NCBI GenBank assembly: GCA_004297445.1 | Contig: SCUK01000009.1 | Location: forward strand, 37,126 to 101,125 | Origin: Anaerolineae bacterium | GTDB taxonomy: Bacteria > Chloroflexota > Anaerolineae > Anaerolineales > UBA11579 | Direction of reading: 5' to 3' | DNA: 64,000 nt | Shown here: positions 27,954 through 35,640 of the stretch, piece by piece | Numbering within the stretch: the first letter of the stretch is position 1 | How the letters are laid out: each line of letters starts with the position of its first letter | The notes under the pieces: model-generated | Told to the model about the DNA's origin: nothing | The model's database searches: none | The model's input: only the letters and a program-made list of their open reading frames with translations | Position numbers and translations under genes: made by a program

Positions 27954-28754
27954 ATGTCCCACCTGCGAAGCCTTGACCTGCGAATGTTAGACTCCGACAC
28001 CGGATTCCCGTTCAATCTGCCGTTGTTCCAGAACTGGGCCGCGTTGGATGTGGATACGCCGGTGACGTTCTTCGTGGGTGAAAATGGCACGGGCAAATCG
28101 ACATTGATGGAAGGGTTGGCGTTGGCCGCGCAGAGCATCACCGTGGGCGCGGAAGGCGCCGGGCGCGACCAGACGCTGGCGCATGTGCGCCGGCTGGGCG
28201 ACGCGCTGAAGTTGAGCTGGAACAAGCGCACCCGCAAGGGCTTCTTCCTGCGGGCTGAAGATTTCTTCGGCTACGTGAAGGCGCAGAACCAACTGAAAGC
28301 TGAAATGCAGGACGACCTGGCGCGGGTGGATGAGGAATACGAGGGCCGCTCCGACTATGCCAAGGCGCTGGCCCGCATGCCGCACGCCGGCCAACTGGGC
28401 GAGATGGGCCGCCGCTACGGCCCAGGGTTGGACGCCCGCTCGCACGGCGAGTCGTTCCTGGCGTTGTTCCAGGCGCGCTTTGTGCCCGGCGGCCTCTACC
28501 TGCTGGACGAACCCGAGGCGCCGCTTTCGCCCCTGCGCCAACTCACCCTGCTGGCATTGATGAAAGACATGGTGGCGCAGGACGCGCAGTTCATCATCGC
28601 CACGCACTCGCCGATTCTTATGGCCTTTCCGGAAGCGCGCATTCTGTCGTTTGACACGTTGCCGGTGAAACCGGTGGCCTATGACACGCTGGAGCACGTC
28701 ACCCTCACGCGTGATTTCCTGGCCAACCCGGGCGCGTTCCTCAACCGGTTATGA
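27954..28754 (+). CDS. Stand-alone AAA/ABC-type ATPase
   Basis: 266 residues with ABC-superfamily ATPase motifs but no membrane partner: Walker A GENGTGKST at 42-50, a signature-like SHGES at 163-167, Walker B LYLLDEPE at 181-188 and a switch histidine in IIATHSP at 216-220. The organisation resembles small AAA_21/OLD-related ATPases of unknown role rather than a transporter. The ATG of the following phosphotransferase overlaps its stop (ATGA), so the two proteins probably work together or are made in fixed ratio. Confidence 0.8.
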   Translation: MSHLRSLDLRMLDSDTGFPFNLPLFQNWAALDVDTPVTFFVGENGTGKSTLMEGLALAAQSITVGAEGAGRDQTLAHVRRLGDALKLSWNKRTRKGFFLRAEDFFGYVKAQNQLKAEMQDDLARVDEEYEGRSDYAKALARMPHAGQLGEMGRRYGPGLDARSHGESFLALFQARFVPGGLYLLDEPEAPLSPLRQLTLLALMKDMVAQDAQFIIATHSPILMAFPEARILSFDTLPVKPVAYDTLEHVTLTRDFLANPGAFLNRL

Positions 28755-29734
28755 CCGCTCGTATTCCCGAAACGCTGGCAGACATCACCCCGGCCTGGCT
28801 CTCGGCCGCGCTGGGCGCACCGGTCGAAACGGTCATGGCCGAAAATGCCAACGCCACCACCGCCGATGCCGCCCGCCTGCGGCTGACCTATGCGCCGGGC
28901 GCCGCGCCCGACCTGCCCACCCATGTCTTTTTCAAGGCCAGCCAGCGGCGCAACGAAACTCTCTTTTACCAGCACATCGCGCCGCACATGCCGGACGCTC
29001 CCGTTCTGCCCGCGCTGGCCGCCGGATACAACGATGAGCAGGAGCGCGGTTTTGCCCTGCTGCCGGATGTGAGCGAAACGCACAGCGACGGCGAGGGGCT
29101 GGGCGGCGTGCCGGACGAAGTGAAGGACGCCGCATGGCTGGCGCTGGCCGACATCCATGCCCGCTGGTGGGCGCAGACCGAATCGCTCCTACCTATTTCG
29201 GAAGACATCTATGCCTTTGTGTTCAGCGTGGCGCGCGATGGCTATGCCGCGTTTGCCGAAGCGGCCGCCGAGACGCTGACGCAGGAAACCGCAGTGCTGT
29301 ATGACCGCCTGTTGGCGGGATGGCCGTTCCCCGCACTGACCCAGCGGCTGGCAACCGCCCCGCTGACCGTGGTGCACGGCGACCCGCACTATGGCAACCT
29401 CCTCCTGCCACGCCGGCCGGGCGGAACCCTGCTGTGGGTGGACTGGGCGGTGTGGCATCTCAATCTGGCCGCCAGCGACGTGTCCTATATGCTGGACTGG
29501 CAAGTGGAAAGTGACCTATCGCGCATCCGGCTGTATCATGACCGGCTGACCTCCCACGGCATTGCCTACTCGTGGGCCGAGTTTGAGCGCGATTACCGGC
29601 TGACGGCGCTGGCCCACCTGGTGTGGCCGCCGTTCTGGCAGTCGTTCGGTCTGCCGGAGCGCATCTGGAGCGAGACCCTTAAGAGCATGGGGGAGCGGGC
29701 GGCCGCAATGGGGCTGGCGGAGTTGTTGGGGTAA
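28751..29734 (+). CDS. Aminoglycoside/choline-kinase-like phosphotransferase
   Basis: 327 residues with a protein-kinase-like fold. The Brenner motif VVHGDPHYGNLLL (catalytic Asp211, Asn216) and the metal-binding Asp231 in LLWVDWAVWHLN are present; the N-lobe ends near FALLPDVSE. Family members phosphorylate small molecules (antibiotics, ecdysteroids, choline); the substrate here is unknown. The start is shared with the end of the ATPase gene (ATGA overlap). Confidence 0.85.
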   Translation: MTARIPETLADITPAWLSAALGAPVETVMAENANATTADAARLRLTYAPGAAPDLPTHVFFKASQRRNETLFYQHIAPHMPDAPVLPALAAGYNDEQERGFALLPDVSETHSDGEGLGGVPDEVKDAAWLALADIHARWWAQTESLLPISEDIYAFVFSVARDGYAAFAEAAAETLTQETAVLYDRLLAGWPFPALTQRLATAPLTVVHGDPHYGNLLLPRRPGGTLLWVDWAVWHLNLAASDVSYMLDWQVESDLSRIRLYHDRLTSHGIAYSWAEFERDYRLTALAHLVWPPFWQSFGLPERIWSETLKSMGERAAAMGLAELLG

Positions 29735-29806
29735 AGGAATACGTATGTAGCTAATGTAGGGGTCGAGCTCAGCTCGCCCCACAAAGATGCCCACACCCAA
29801 AACAAA

Positions 29807-29854
29807 GACACCCGATCTCTAATGACTCCGTCAGGAGACTCGAAACCGGGTGTC
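29807..29854 (-). terminator. Branched hairpin terminator of the minus-strand membrane gene
   Basis: GACACCCG (29807-29814) pairs with CGGGTGTC (29847-29854), with an inner CTCC-GTCA-GGAG hairpin. On the minus strand the stem is followed by TTTGTTTT, fitting intrinsic termination of the gene ending at 29884. Confidence 0.65.
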
Positions 29855-29883
29855 TTAATCTGTCTTAGATTAACGAGGTGAAT

Positions 29884-30675
29884 CTACTCACTGACCAGCG
29901 GTTGCTCGGCGAGGCGAACCAGCACCGCCCGCGCTGCGTCCAGCACGTCATCGGCGGTGATGTCTACATCCAGGCCGTGGCCCTTCACCCACACCACTAC
30001 GTTGTGGAAACGGAACGCCACATGATAGGACAGGGTGGTCAGGCTGGTGGCCGGGTCGAAGCGGTCATTGACCCACATCAGGCACTCCTGGCCCAGGTCG
30101 CAGCCGTCCTTCAGCCACTCGGTGGGGGCACGCTCCGGGTCGGTGTAGGCCCAGAACCACTCCGGGCTGAGCGCCTGGGATGCGCCGTCGTTGGTTTCGA
30201 ACACGTCAATCGTGCTGAACCAGCCGGCCGGGGCGATCTCATTGCTTGTGGTGCGCTTCAGGCGCGTTTCCCAGCCATCCACGCGGCCGGTGGCCGAAAC
30301 ATACTGCTTGCCCTGCAGTTCACCCGCCGCGCCGATGTACTCGCGGTTGCTCACGCGGCCGGTCTCACCCTCCGGTCGGTAATAGGCGGTGGGCAGGTCG
30401 GTGGGCAGCAGGACGTACTGGTCCTGTACGCGGATGAACGCGTTGGGCGCCAGGACATCGCCGCCCCCGATGCTGAGAGTGTCGTGCGCCTGCTCGGCGC
30501 CGCTGGCGACGCGGTCCGCCACAGTGGATAGGCCGCCGGCGAATACAGCCAGCCCGCCAGTGACCGCCCAGAACACCAGCAGGGCCAGCAACAGGAACGC
30601 GAAAAGGAGGACGGCGATAAGGCCGGCTTTGGCGGCGCGGCCGCTGCCGGGACGGGGTTGGGTATCAACTGCCAT
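29884..30675 (-). CDS. Membrane-anchored extracytoplasmic protein, unknown function
   Basis: 263 residues. A cytoplasmic N-terminus (MAVDTQPRPGSGRAAKAG) is followed by a single strong transmembrane helix (about 17-43) and an extracytoplasmic domain of about 215 residues. Two cysteines (in GCDLGQECLMW) could form a disulfide. No known family recognised. GGAAGGAG precedes the ATG. A smaller protein of similar topology is encoded upstream on the same strand (30844-31179). Confidence 0.7.
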   Translation of the reverse strand: MAVDTQPRPGSGRAAKAGLIAVLLFAFLLLALLVFWAVTGGLAVFAGGLSTVADRVASGAEQAHDTLSIGGGDVLAPNAFIRVQDQYVLLPTDLPTAYYRPEGETGRVSNREYIGAAGELQGKQYVSATGRVDGWETRLKRTTSNEIAPAGWFSTIDVFETNDGASQALSPEWFWAYTDPERAPTEWLKDGCDLGQECLMWVNDRFDPATSLTTLSYHVAFRFHNVVVWVKGHGLDVDITADDVLDAARAVLVRLAEQPLVSE

Positions 30676-30714
30676 GGGAAAGCTCCTTCCTCGAATCAGA
30701 GAACCAGGAATCAG

Positions 30715-30730
30715 CCTGCCACGCGGCAGG
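30715..30730. repeat. Short GC hairpin
   Basis: CCTGCC-ACGC-GGCAGG inverted repeat in the leader of the minus-strand membrane protein gene. Confidence 0.35.
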
Positions 30731-30790
30731 TTGCAGCCGAAAACGAAGTCCTAATGGAAGTATTACGCCCCCGTGAGTACTATACGTAGG

Positions 30791-30818
30791 AGACGCCCGA
30801 CCGCGCGGTCGGGCGTCT
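30791..30818. terminator. 28-base perfect palindrome, probable terminator
   Basis: AGACGCCCGACCGC followed directly by its exact reverse complement. It lies 26 bases after the end of the minus-strand gene 30844-31179. The T-tract is weak on both sides, so termination is likely but not certain. Confidence 0.5.
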
Positions 30819-30843
30819 CTTTGCTCAGACTGCCTTGTGGCGA

Positions 30844-31179
30844 TTATTGGAAAGCGGTCGCCAACCCTGCCATGAACTCCTGAATCGGCAGCAGCAGTGC
30901 ATCCAGAGCGCTACCCTCCGATTCGGCAGTTCCAACAACACCGGCCTCCTGGTTGTCACCTTGTGCGACGTCAGCCTGCTCATCTGCGGTAAAACTGGCG
31001 GCGAACACATCGCCTTCGCCGAACCCCGCAGTGTCTTGCACACTGGAGGCTTCCTGCTGCCAGTTCGCCAGAGCGGCCAGCCCCACGAGGGCGACAGCGC
31101 CCAACGCCAGCACTGCCAGGGTTATCAACCCGGCACGGCGGCCTGTAGCTTTCTTTCCTGCCTTCGGTTTTGCACCCAT
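30844..31179 (-). CDS. Small single-pass membrane protein
   Basis: 111 residues. Basic N-terminus MGAKPKAGKKATGRRAG, one transmembrane helix (about 18-39), then an acidic, Ala/Glu/Asp-rich extracytoplasmic tail. No recognisable domain. AAAGGAG precedes the ATG. Upstream of, and in the same orientation as, the other single-pass protein at 29884-30675. Confidence 0.65.
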   Translation of the reverse strand: MGAKPKAGKKATGRRAGLITLAVLALGAVALVGLAALANWQQEASSVQDTAGFGEGDVFAASFTADEQADVAQGDNQEAGVVGTAESEGSALDALLLPIQEFMAGLATAFQ

Positions 31180-31342
31180 TCTTCGCTCCTTTCAGGTTGC
31201 GGATAGCACAGCCATCCGGCGCAGCGCATTTCTCTGCGCACTCCATACGCTGTTCTGTGCCACCCAACTCTCAAAACGAAGGAGGGGTAGAAATCGTTAT
31301 CGATCTTTAGTAGGATTAATACCTGCTGCGGATGGAGTGTGC

Positions 31343-32134
31343 TCAGGGAGCGAGGACGAACACCTCAACGGCCGCACTCTTGCCTTTGAGATCCAGACTG
31401 CGTTGTTCAATGGCCGCGGATTGCAATTCGAGCGGCATTGCGGCGCGGCTCACCAGGATTTCCCCGGCGGCGGCGGAAGAAGACAGGCGGGCCGCCACAT
31501 TGGGCGGGTCTCCCAGCACAGTGATGTCTGTGGCGCGGCTGGCGTCCCCCACCGCGCCGATGAATGCCACTCCGGTGTGCACGCCTACCCCAACCGGAAT
31601 CCAGGGGTCGCCCGTGCCGCCATGGCCGGTGGCGCGCAGCAGGTCGCGGGCGGCCTCAATCGCGCGGCGTTTGTGGTCCGGCCCGGCAAAACCGGGAATG
31701 AACATCCCGGCCACCTGGTCGCCGACCAGCTTATCAATCAGTGCATCATGGCGGATGAGGATTTCCCCGGCGGCGGCGAAGAAGCGGCTGATGAGCACGC
31801 TGAAGGCGGAGGGGCCAAGCCGCTCGGCCAGCGGGGTCGAGCCGCGCACATCAGCAAAGAGCAGGGTGACTTCAACCTCCGCGCCGCCGATGACGGCGCT
31901 GGCGTAGTCATAGCACTGGCGGCAGAGTTGTGGGCTGAGGCGCGACGGGCCTTTGCCCATCAGGCGCATCAGCGGCGCGCCGATGCCGTGGTAAGGGGCG
32001 TTGCAGAATTTACACCGGGGGCCATCCGGCAGCATGCGCCAGACGTGGCGAAAATTGCGGATGGGCAGCGGCGGGGCTTCGCCCGTGAGCAGGCCGTGCC
32101 ACCATTGCTGCGGCGAGAGTTTCTCTTTGGCCAA
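31343..32134 (-). CDS. Class III adenylate/guanylate cyclase with N-terminal zinc-ribbon-like region
   Basis: 263 residues. The catalytic domain (about 85-263) shows VTLLFADVRGSTPLAERLG with the first metal Asp, LIDKLVGDQVAGMF with the second, and GVGVHTGVAFIGAVG. The N-terminus has paired cysteines (CKFCNAPYHG and CRQCYDYAS) that look like a metal-binding module, in place of the usual membrane or GAF sensor. The start is TTG at 32134-32132 with GAGAGG upstream. It lies 25 bases downstream of lipA and is probably co-transcribed. Confidence 0.85.
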   Translation of the reverse strand: MAKEKLSPQQWWHGLLTGEAPPLPIRNFRHVWRMLPDGPRCKFCNAPYHGIGAPLMRLMGKGPSRLSPQLCRQCYDYASAVIGGAEVEVTLLFADVRGSTPLAERLGPSAFSVLISRFFAAAGEILIRHDALIDKLVGDQVAGMFIPGFAGPDHKRRAIEAARDLLRATGHGGTGDPWIPVGVGVHTGVAFIGAVGDASRATDITVLGDPPNVAARLSSSAAAGEILVSRAAMPLELQSAAIEQRSLDLKGKSAAVEVFVLAP

Positions 32135-32159
32135 GGCTCAGCCTCTCGGCAGTTGAGGT

Positions 32160-33104
32160 TTAGGCGAGCGCTTCGCCGTACAGTTTTCGATGGACTACGC
32201 TCAGGGCGCGCACCTGCTCTGCGGCATGATAGGACGAGCGCACCAGTGGCCCGCTTTCCACCCATTGGAAGCCGATGCCCAGGCCGTACTCTTTCAGTTC
32301 GGCGAATTCGTCCGGAGTCACGTAGCGGTCAATCGGCAGGTGTTTCTTGCTGGGCTGCAGGTACTGGCCAAGGGTCAGGATGTCCACACCCCATTCGCGC
32401 TGGTCGTCCATCACCCGCTTCACTTCGTCCAGCGTTTCGCCGAGACCCAGCATGATGCCGCTCTTGGTCAGCACATCCGGATCCAGTTTCTTGGCGTTGG
32501 AAAGGGTGGCGCGCGCCCACTCGTAGTTGTCCTGCGGCTGCACCTGCTTGAACAGGCGCGGCACCGTCTCCACGTTGTGATTGAGGATTTCGGGGCGGGC
32601 GGCCATCACGATGTTCAGCGCTTCGATGCTGCCCTTGAAATCCGGGATGAGCACTTCGATGGAACAGCCGGGCTGCATTTCGCGGATTTTGCGGATGACC
32701 ATGGCGAAGATTGGCGCGCCGCCGTCTCGGCGTTCATCACGGTTCACGCTGGTGATGACCGCATGGCGCAATTTCATGTTCGCCACCGCCTGCGCCACTC
32801 GCTGCGGTTCGAGCCAGTCCATCAGGTTCGGCAGGCCGTGCTTGATGTCGCAGAAGCCGCAGGTGCGAGTGCACACGTTCCCAAGCATCAGGAAGGTGGC
32901 GGTGCCGCTGCCCCAGCACTCGCCCATGTTCGGGCACATGGCTTCCTCACAGACGGTGTGCAGCTCTTTGCTGCGCATCAGCGTCTTGAGGTTCTCGTAG
33001 GTCTCGCCGGAGGGCGCCTTCACCCGAATCCAGTCCGGGCGGCGTTTGGGGGTGGTATCAACCTCGTCCAGGCGGACGCGGTCGCGGGTGGGTGTGTTTG
33101 CCAT
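32160..33104 (-). CDS. lipA: Lipoyl synthase
   Basis: Radical-SAM enzyme inserting two sulfurs into protein-bound octanoyl groups to make lipoate for 2-oxoacid dehydrogenases and glycine cleavage. 314 residues. Auxiliary-cluster cysteines Cys52, Cys57 and Cys63 ([12 protein letters not shown]) and radical-SAM cysteines Cys78, Cys82 and Cys85 (CTRTCGFC) are all present, as is the C-terminal RSSYHA motif. No lipB is adjacent in the window. Confidence 0.96.
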   Translation of the reverse strand: MANTPTRDRVRLDEVDTTPKRRPDWIRVKAPSGETYENLKTLMRSKELHTVCEEAMCPNMGECWGSGTATFLMLGNVCTRTCGFCDIKHGLPNLMDWLEPQRVAQAVANMKLRHAVITSVNRDERRDGGAPIFAMVIRKIREMQPGCSIEVLIPDFKGSIEALNIVMAARPEILNHNVETVPRLFKQVQPQDNYEWARATLSNAKKLDPDVLTKSGIMLGLGETLDEVKRVMDDQREWGVDILTLGQYLQPSKKHLPIDRYVTPDEFAELKEYGLGIGFQWVESGPLVRSSYHAAEQVRALSVVHRKLYGEALA

Positions 33105-33179
33105 ATTGTTAATTGTACCGCGCCAGCAGGAATACCGATCTCGCTCGAAGTTCGTCAGGGACTGGACAATACCCCTGCG

Positions 33180-33587
33180 CTATTTGAGCGCGCGAATCCG
33201 GAAATAGGTCGCCAGCGCGGCCAGCAGGCCGATGAGAATGGAGGCAATTTGGGACGGATTGTAGAGGCTCCAATCGGGCGTGCAGGCGTTTGGCGGGCAG
33301 AAGACGGCGAGGACGGAAAGCGGCGCCAGCACACTGATGAACAGAGTGATTCCAATCAGAGCCCACAGGTTGCCCCGGCTGGTCCCGGCCTGCACCCGCA
33401 GCAACACGAACAGCCAGACTGTGGTTGCGAGCGAATACCAGATAGCAGACATCGAAACCGAAGCCGGCGTGGGGGCCGGCACATGAAACCCGGCATTGGC
33501 ATCCAACAGCGACCGGTAAACGAACAGAAAGATAGACACGATGGACAACAGGTTCAGGGTTTGGGGGCGGGAAAGCCAGGCATTCAT
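33180..33587 (-). CDS. Four-helix small membrane protein, unknown
   Basis: 135 residues from the ATG at 33587, which has GGAGG at the right distance; a GTG start four codons upstream would overlap that site. Predicted helices lie at about 10-25, 45-62, 72-95 and 110-128, with a Cys-containing loop (FCPPNACTPDW) between the last two. No family recognised. Divergent from the S9 peptidase gene. Confidence 0.6.
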   Translation of the reverse strand: MNAWLSRPQTLNLLSIVSIFLFVYRSLLDANAGFHVPAPTPASVSMSAIWYSLATTVWLFVLLRVQAGTSRGNLWALIGITLFISVLAPLSVLAVFCPPNACTPDWSLYNPSQIASILIGLLAALATYFRIRALK

Positions 33588-33686
33588 TTCATCCTCCACG
33601 GGTTAGCGATTAGTGGCATTAACCCGCACCATCACCGGAAGTCGCGCCGCCCTCGATTACAATTTTCCCATTCGAGGAGACGTGCC

Positions 33687-35522
33687 ATGACCGCCGAAGC
33701 CAAACCCGATTTCGTCCAGGACCTCATGACTCTGCCGCGCGTGCTGTATGCCAAACTCAGCCCGGACCGCCGCTGGGTGGCCTACGAGTGGCTCAACGCC
33801 CACGAGAACTGCGATGTGTTCGTCGTCCCCACCGATGGTTCGGCCGCGCCGGTGGCGCTCACCCACACGCCGGAATACACCGGCCTGCTGTACTGGACGC
33901 CCGACTCGCGCGCCGTCATCGTCAATGAAGACCACGACGGCGATGAAGCCGTCGCCCTCTACCGCGTAGATATCGAGAAACCGCTCGAAATGCAACGCCT
34001 CACCGAAGACCGCCCGCCGTTCTACCTGCGCGGCGGCCAATTGCTCAAAGACGGCAAAACCCTGCTGTATTCCGCCAACTACGATTTTGATAAAGGCGAA
34101 GCCCTCGAACCTACGTGGGTGTACCTGCATGACCTGGAAAGCGGGGCGCGGCGCGTCATCGCCCGGCCGACCAAACCCGCCTGGGTCCATCCCGAAGCCA
34201 ACAAGGCCGGCACGCACGTGCTCTACCCGCGCGCCGACCGCCACGCCGCCGGCCGCCAGTTCCACCTGATTGACCTTGAAACCGGTCAGGATATGGAACT
34301 GCTCAACTTCGGCGACAAATTAAAGACCTACGCCCGCTGGCTGGATGACACGACCGTGGCGTTTGTGGCCGACACCGAAACGCACACCCGCGTGGGGGTG
34401 TATGACCTGACGAAACGCCACACCACCTGGCTGATTGACGACCCGGCGCGGGCGATTGAGGACTTCCGCATCACGCCGGATGGGCAACTCGTGGTGGAGG
34501 AAATCCAGGACGCGGTGCGCAAGCCGTTCCTGCTGAACGTTGCCAGCGGCGTGGAGTCCCTCTTCCCCGACCTGCCGGGCGGTTTGCGGCCGCTGGGCGT
34601 GGCCCTGAACGGACAGTGGGTGGGCATTTATGGCGCGGCCAACCGCCCCCCGGACCTGGTACGTTTCCGCATCGAGGAATCTGACGAGACCACGCTGTTC
34701 ACGCTGACGCGCATGTGGGAGCGCACGCGCGTAACGCCGGACCAGTTGCGCGCCGCCCGCAGCATCACTTGGGCCGCGCCGGATGGGCTGCAAATTCAGG
34801 GGTGGCTGTACAAGGCCACGCCCAACCCGAAGCGCGCCATCCTCTACATCCACGGCGGGCCGACCAGCCACAGCGAGAACGCCTACAACGTGCAGATTCA
34901 GTATTTCGTGTCACAGGGGTTCAATGTGCTGGACGTGAACTACCGCGGCAGCACCGGCTTTGGCGTGCCGTATCGCGAAAAAATTAAAGATGACGGCTGG
35001 GGCGGCCGCGAGCAGGAGGATATCGCTGCCGCGGCGCAGAAACTGATCGAACTGGGGCTGGCCGAGCCGGGGCGCGTGGGCGTGACGGGCACGTCCTACG
35101 GCGGCTATTCGTCCTGGTGCCAGATCACTCGCCAGCCGCGTGACGTCATCGCCGCCGCCGTGCCCATCTGCGGCATGACGGACCTGATCGTGGACCATGA
35201 CACCACCCGGCCCGACCTGCGTCCCTACTCGGTGGAGATGATGGGCGGCGCGCCGGACGAAATTCCGGACAAGTATGTTGAGCGCAGCCCGATTAACTAT
35301 GTGCAGGACATTCAGGGCGCGCTGATGATTGTGCAGGGCGGCCAGGACCCCAACGTGACACCGGAGAACATGCGCGTCGTCGTCCGGCGCCTCACCGAAC
35401 ACGACATCCCCTACGAACTGGAAGTATTCGGCGACGAGGGCCACGGCATCGTGCGTCCCGCCAACCGCGTGCGCCTGTATAAAAAGATGACTGAGTTTTT
35501 CTCCCGCACTCTTGACGGCTAA
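33687..35522 (+). CDS. S9-family peptidase, second copy
   Basis: 611 residues with a beta-propeller (about 1-360) and a C-terminal hydrolase domain. Oxyanion motif YIHGGPTSHSENA, nucleophile in GVTGTSYGGYSSW, catalytic Asp in VQGGQDPNVTPENM and His in DEGHGIVRP. Sequence and blade pattern differ clearly from the peptidase at 21569-23557, so this is an old paralogue rather than a recent duplicate. The start at 33687 has GAGGAG upstream and TACAAT at 33658-33663; the in-frame open stretch upstream is the shadow of lipA. Confidence 0.9.
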   Translation: MTAEAKPDFVQDLMTLPRVLYAKLSPDRRWVAYEWLNAHENCDVFVVPTDGSAAPVALTHTPEYTGLLYWTPDSRAVIVNEDHDGDEAVALYRVDIEKPLEMQRLTEDRPPFYLRGGQLLKDGKTLLYSANYDFDKGEALEPTWVYLHDLESGARRVIARPTKPAWVHPEANKAGTHVLYPRADRHAAGRQFHLIDLETGQDMELLNFGDKLKTYARWLDDTTVAFVADTETHTRVGVYDLTKRHTTWLIDDPARAIEDFRITPDGQLVVEEIQDAVRKPFLLNVASGVESLFPDLPGGLRPLGVALNGQWVGIYGAANRPPDLVRFRIEESDETTLFTLTRMWERTRVTPDQLRAARSITWAAPDGLQIQGWLYKATPNPKRAILYIHGGPTSHSENAYNVQIQYFVSQGFNVLDVNYRGSTGFGVPYREKIKDDGWGGREQEDIAAAAQKLIELGLAEPGRVGVTGTSYGGYSSWCQITRQPRDVIAAAVPICGMTDLIVDHDTTRPDLRPYSVEMMGGAPDEIPDKYVERSPINYVQDIQGALMIVQGGQDPNVTPENMRVVVRRLTEHDIPYELEVFGDEGHGIVRPANRVRLYKKMTEFFSRTLDG

Positions 35523-35625
35523 GGGGTCTCAGGGGTGGGGAGGAATGGAGCTCCCTGAGGGAATCATAAATATCCTGTTCATTCTTCGCAATCCAATTGG
35601 TAAGCCGACGTTCCACCCGGAGACC

Positions 35626-35634
35626 TGATAGAAT
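35626..35634 (+). promoter_or_regulatory. Extended -10 element directly before a membrane protein gene
   Basis: TGATAGAAT (TGn plus TAGAAT at 35629-35634), six bases before the ATG at 35641, predicting a leaderless mRNA. Confidence 0.5.
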
Positions 35635-35640
35635 CGCGGC

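Noticed and set aside
29807..29854. Hammerhead-ribozyme-like core: CTAATGA, CTCC-GTCA-GGAG stem and GAAAC in order
   Set aside because: The invariant G of CTGANGA is A here, four extra bases precede GAAA, and the outer stem closes the core as a simple hairpin instead of the required three-way junction. A terminator explains it.
32190..33686. In-frame 499-codon extension of the second S9 peptidase
   Set aside because: It runs antisense across lipA and a membrane protein gene. The ATG at 33687 has a proper ribosome-binding site and begins the homology.
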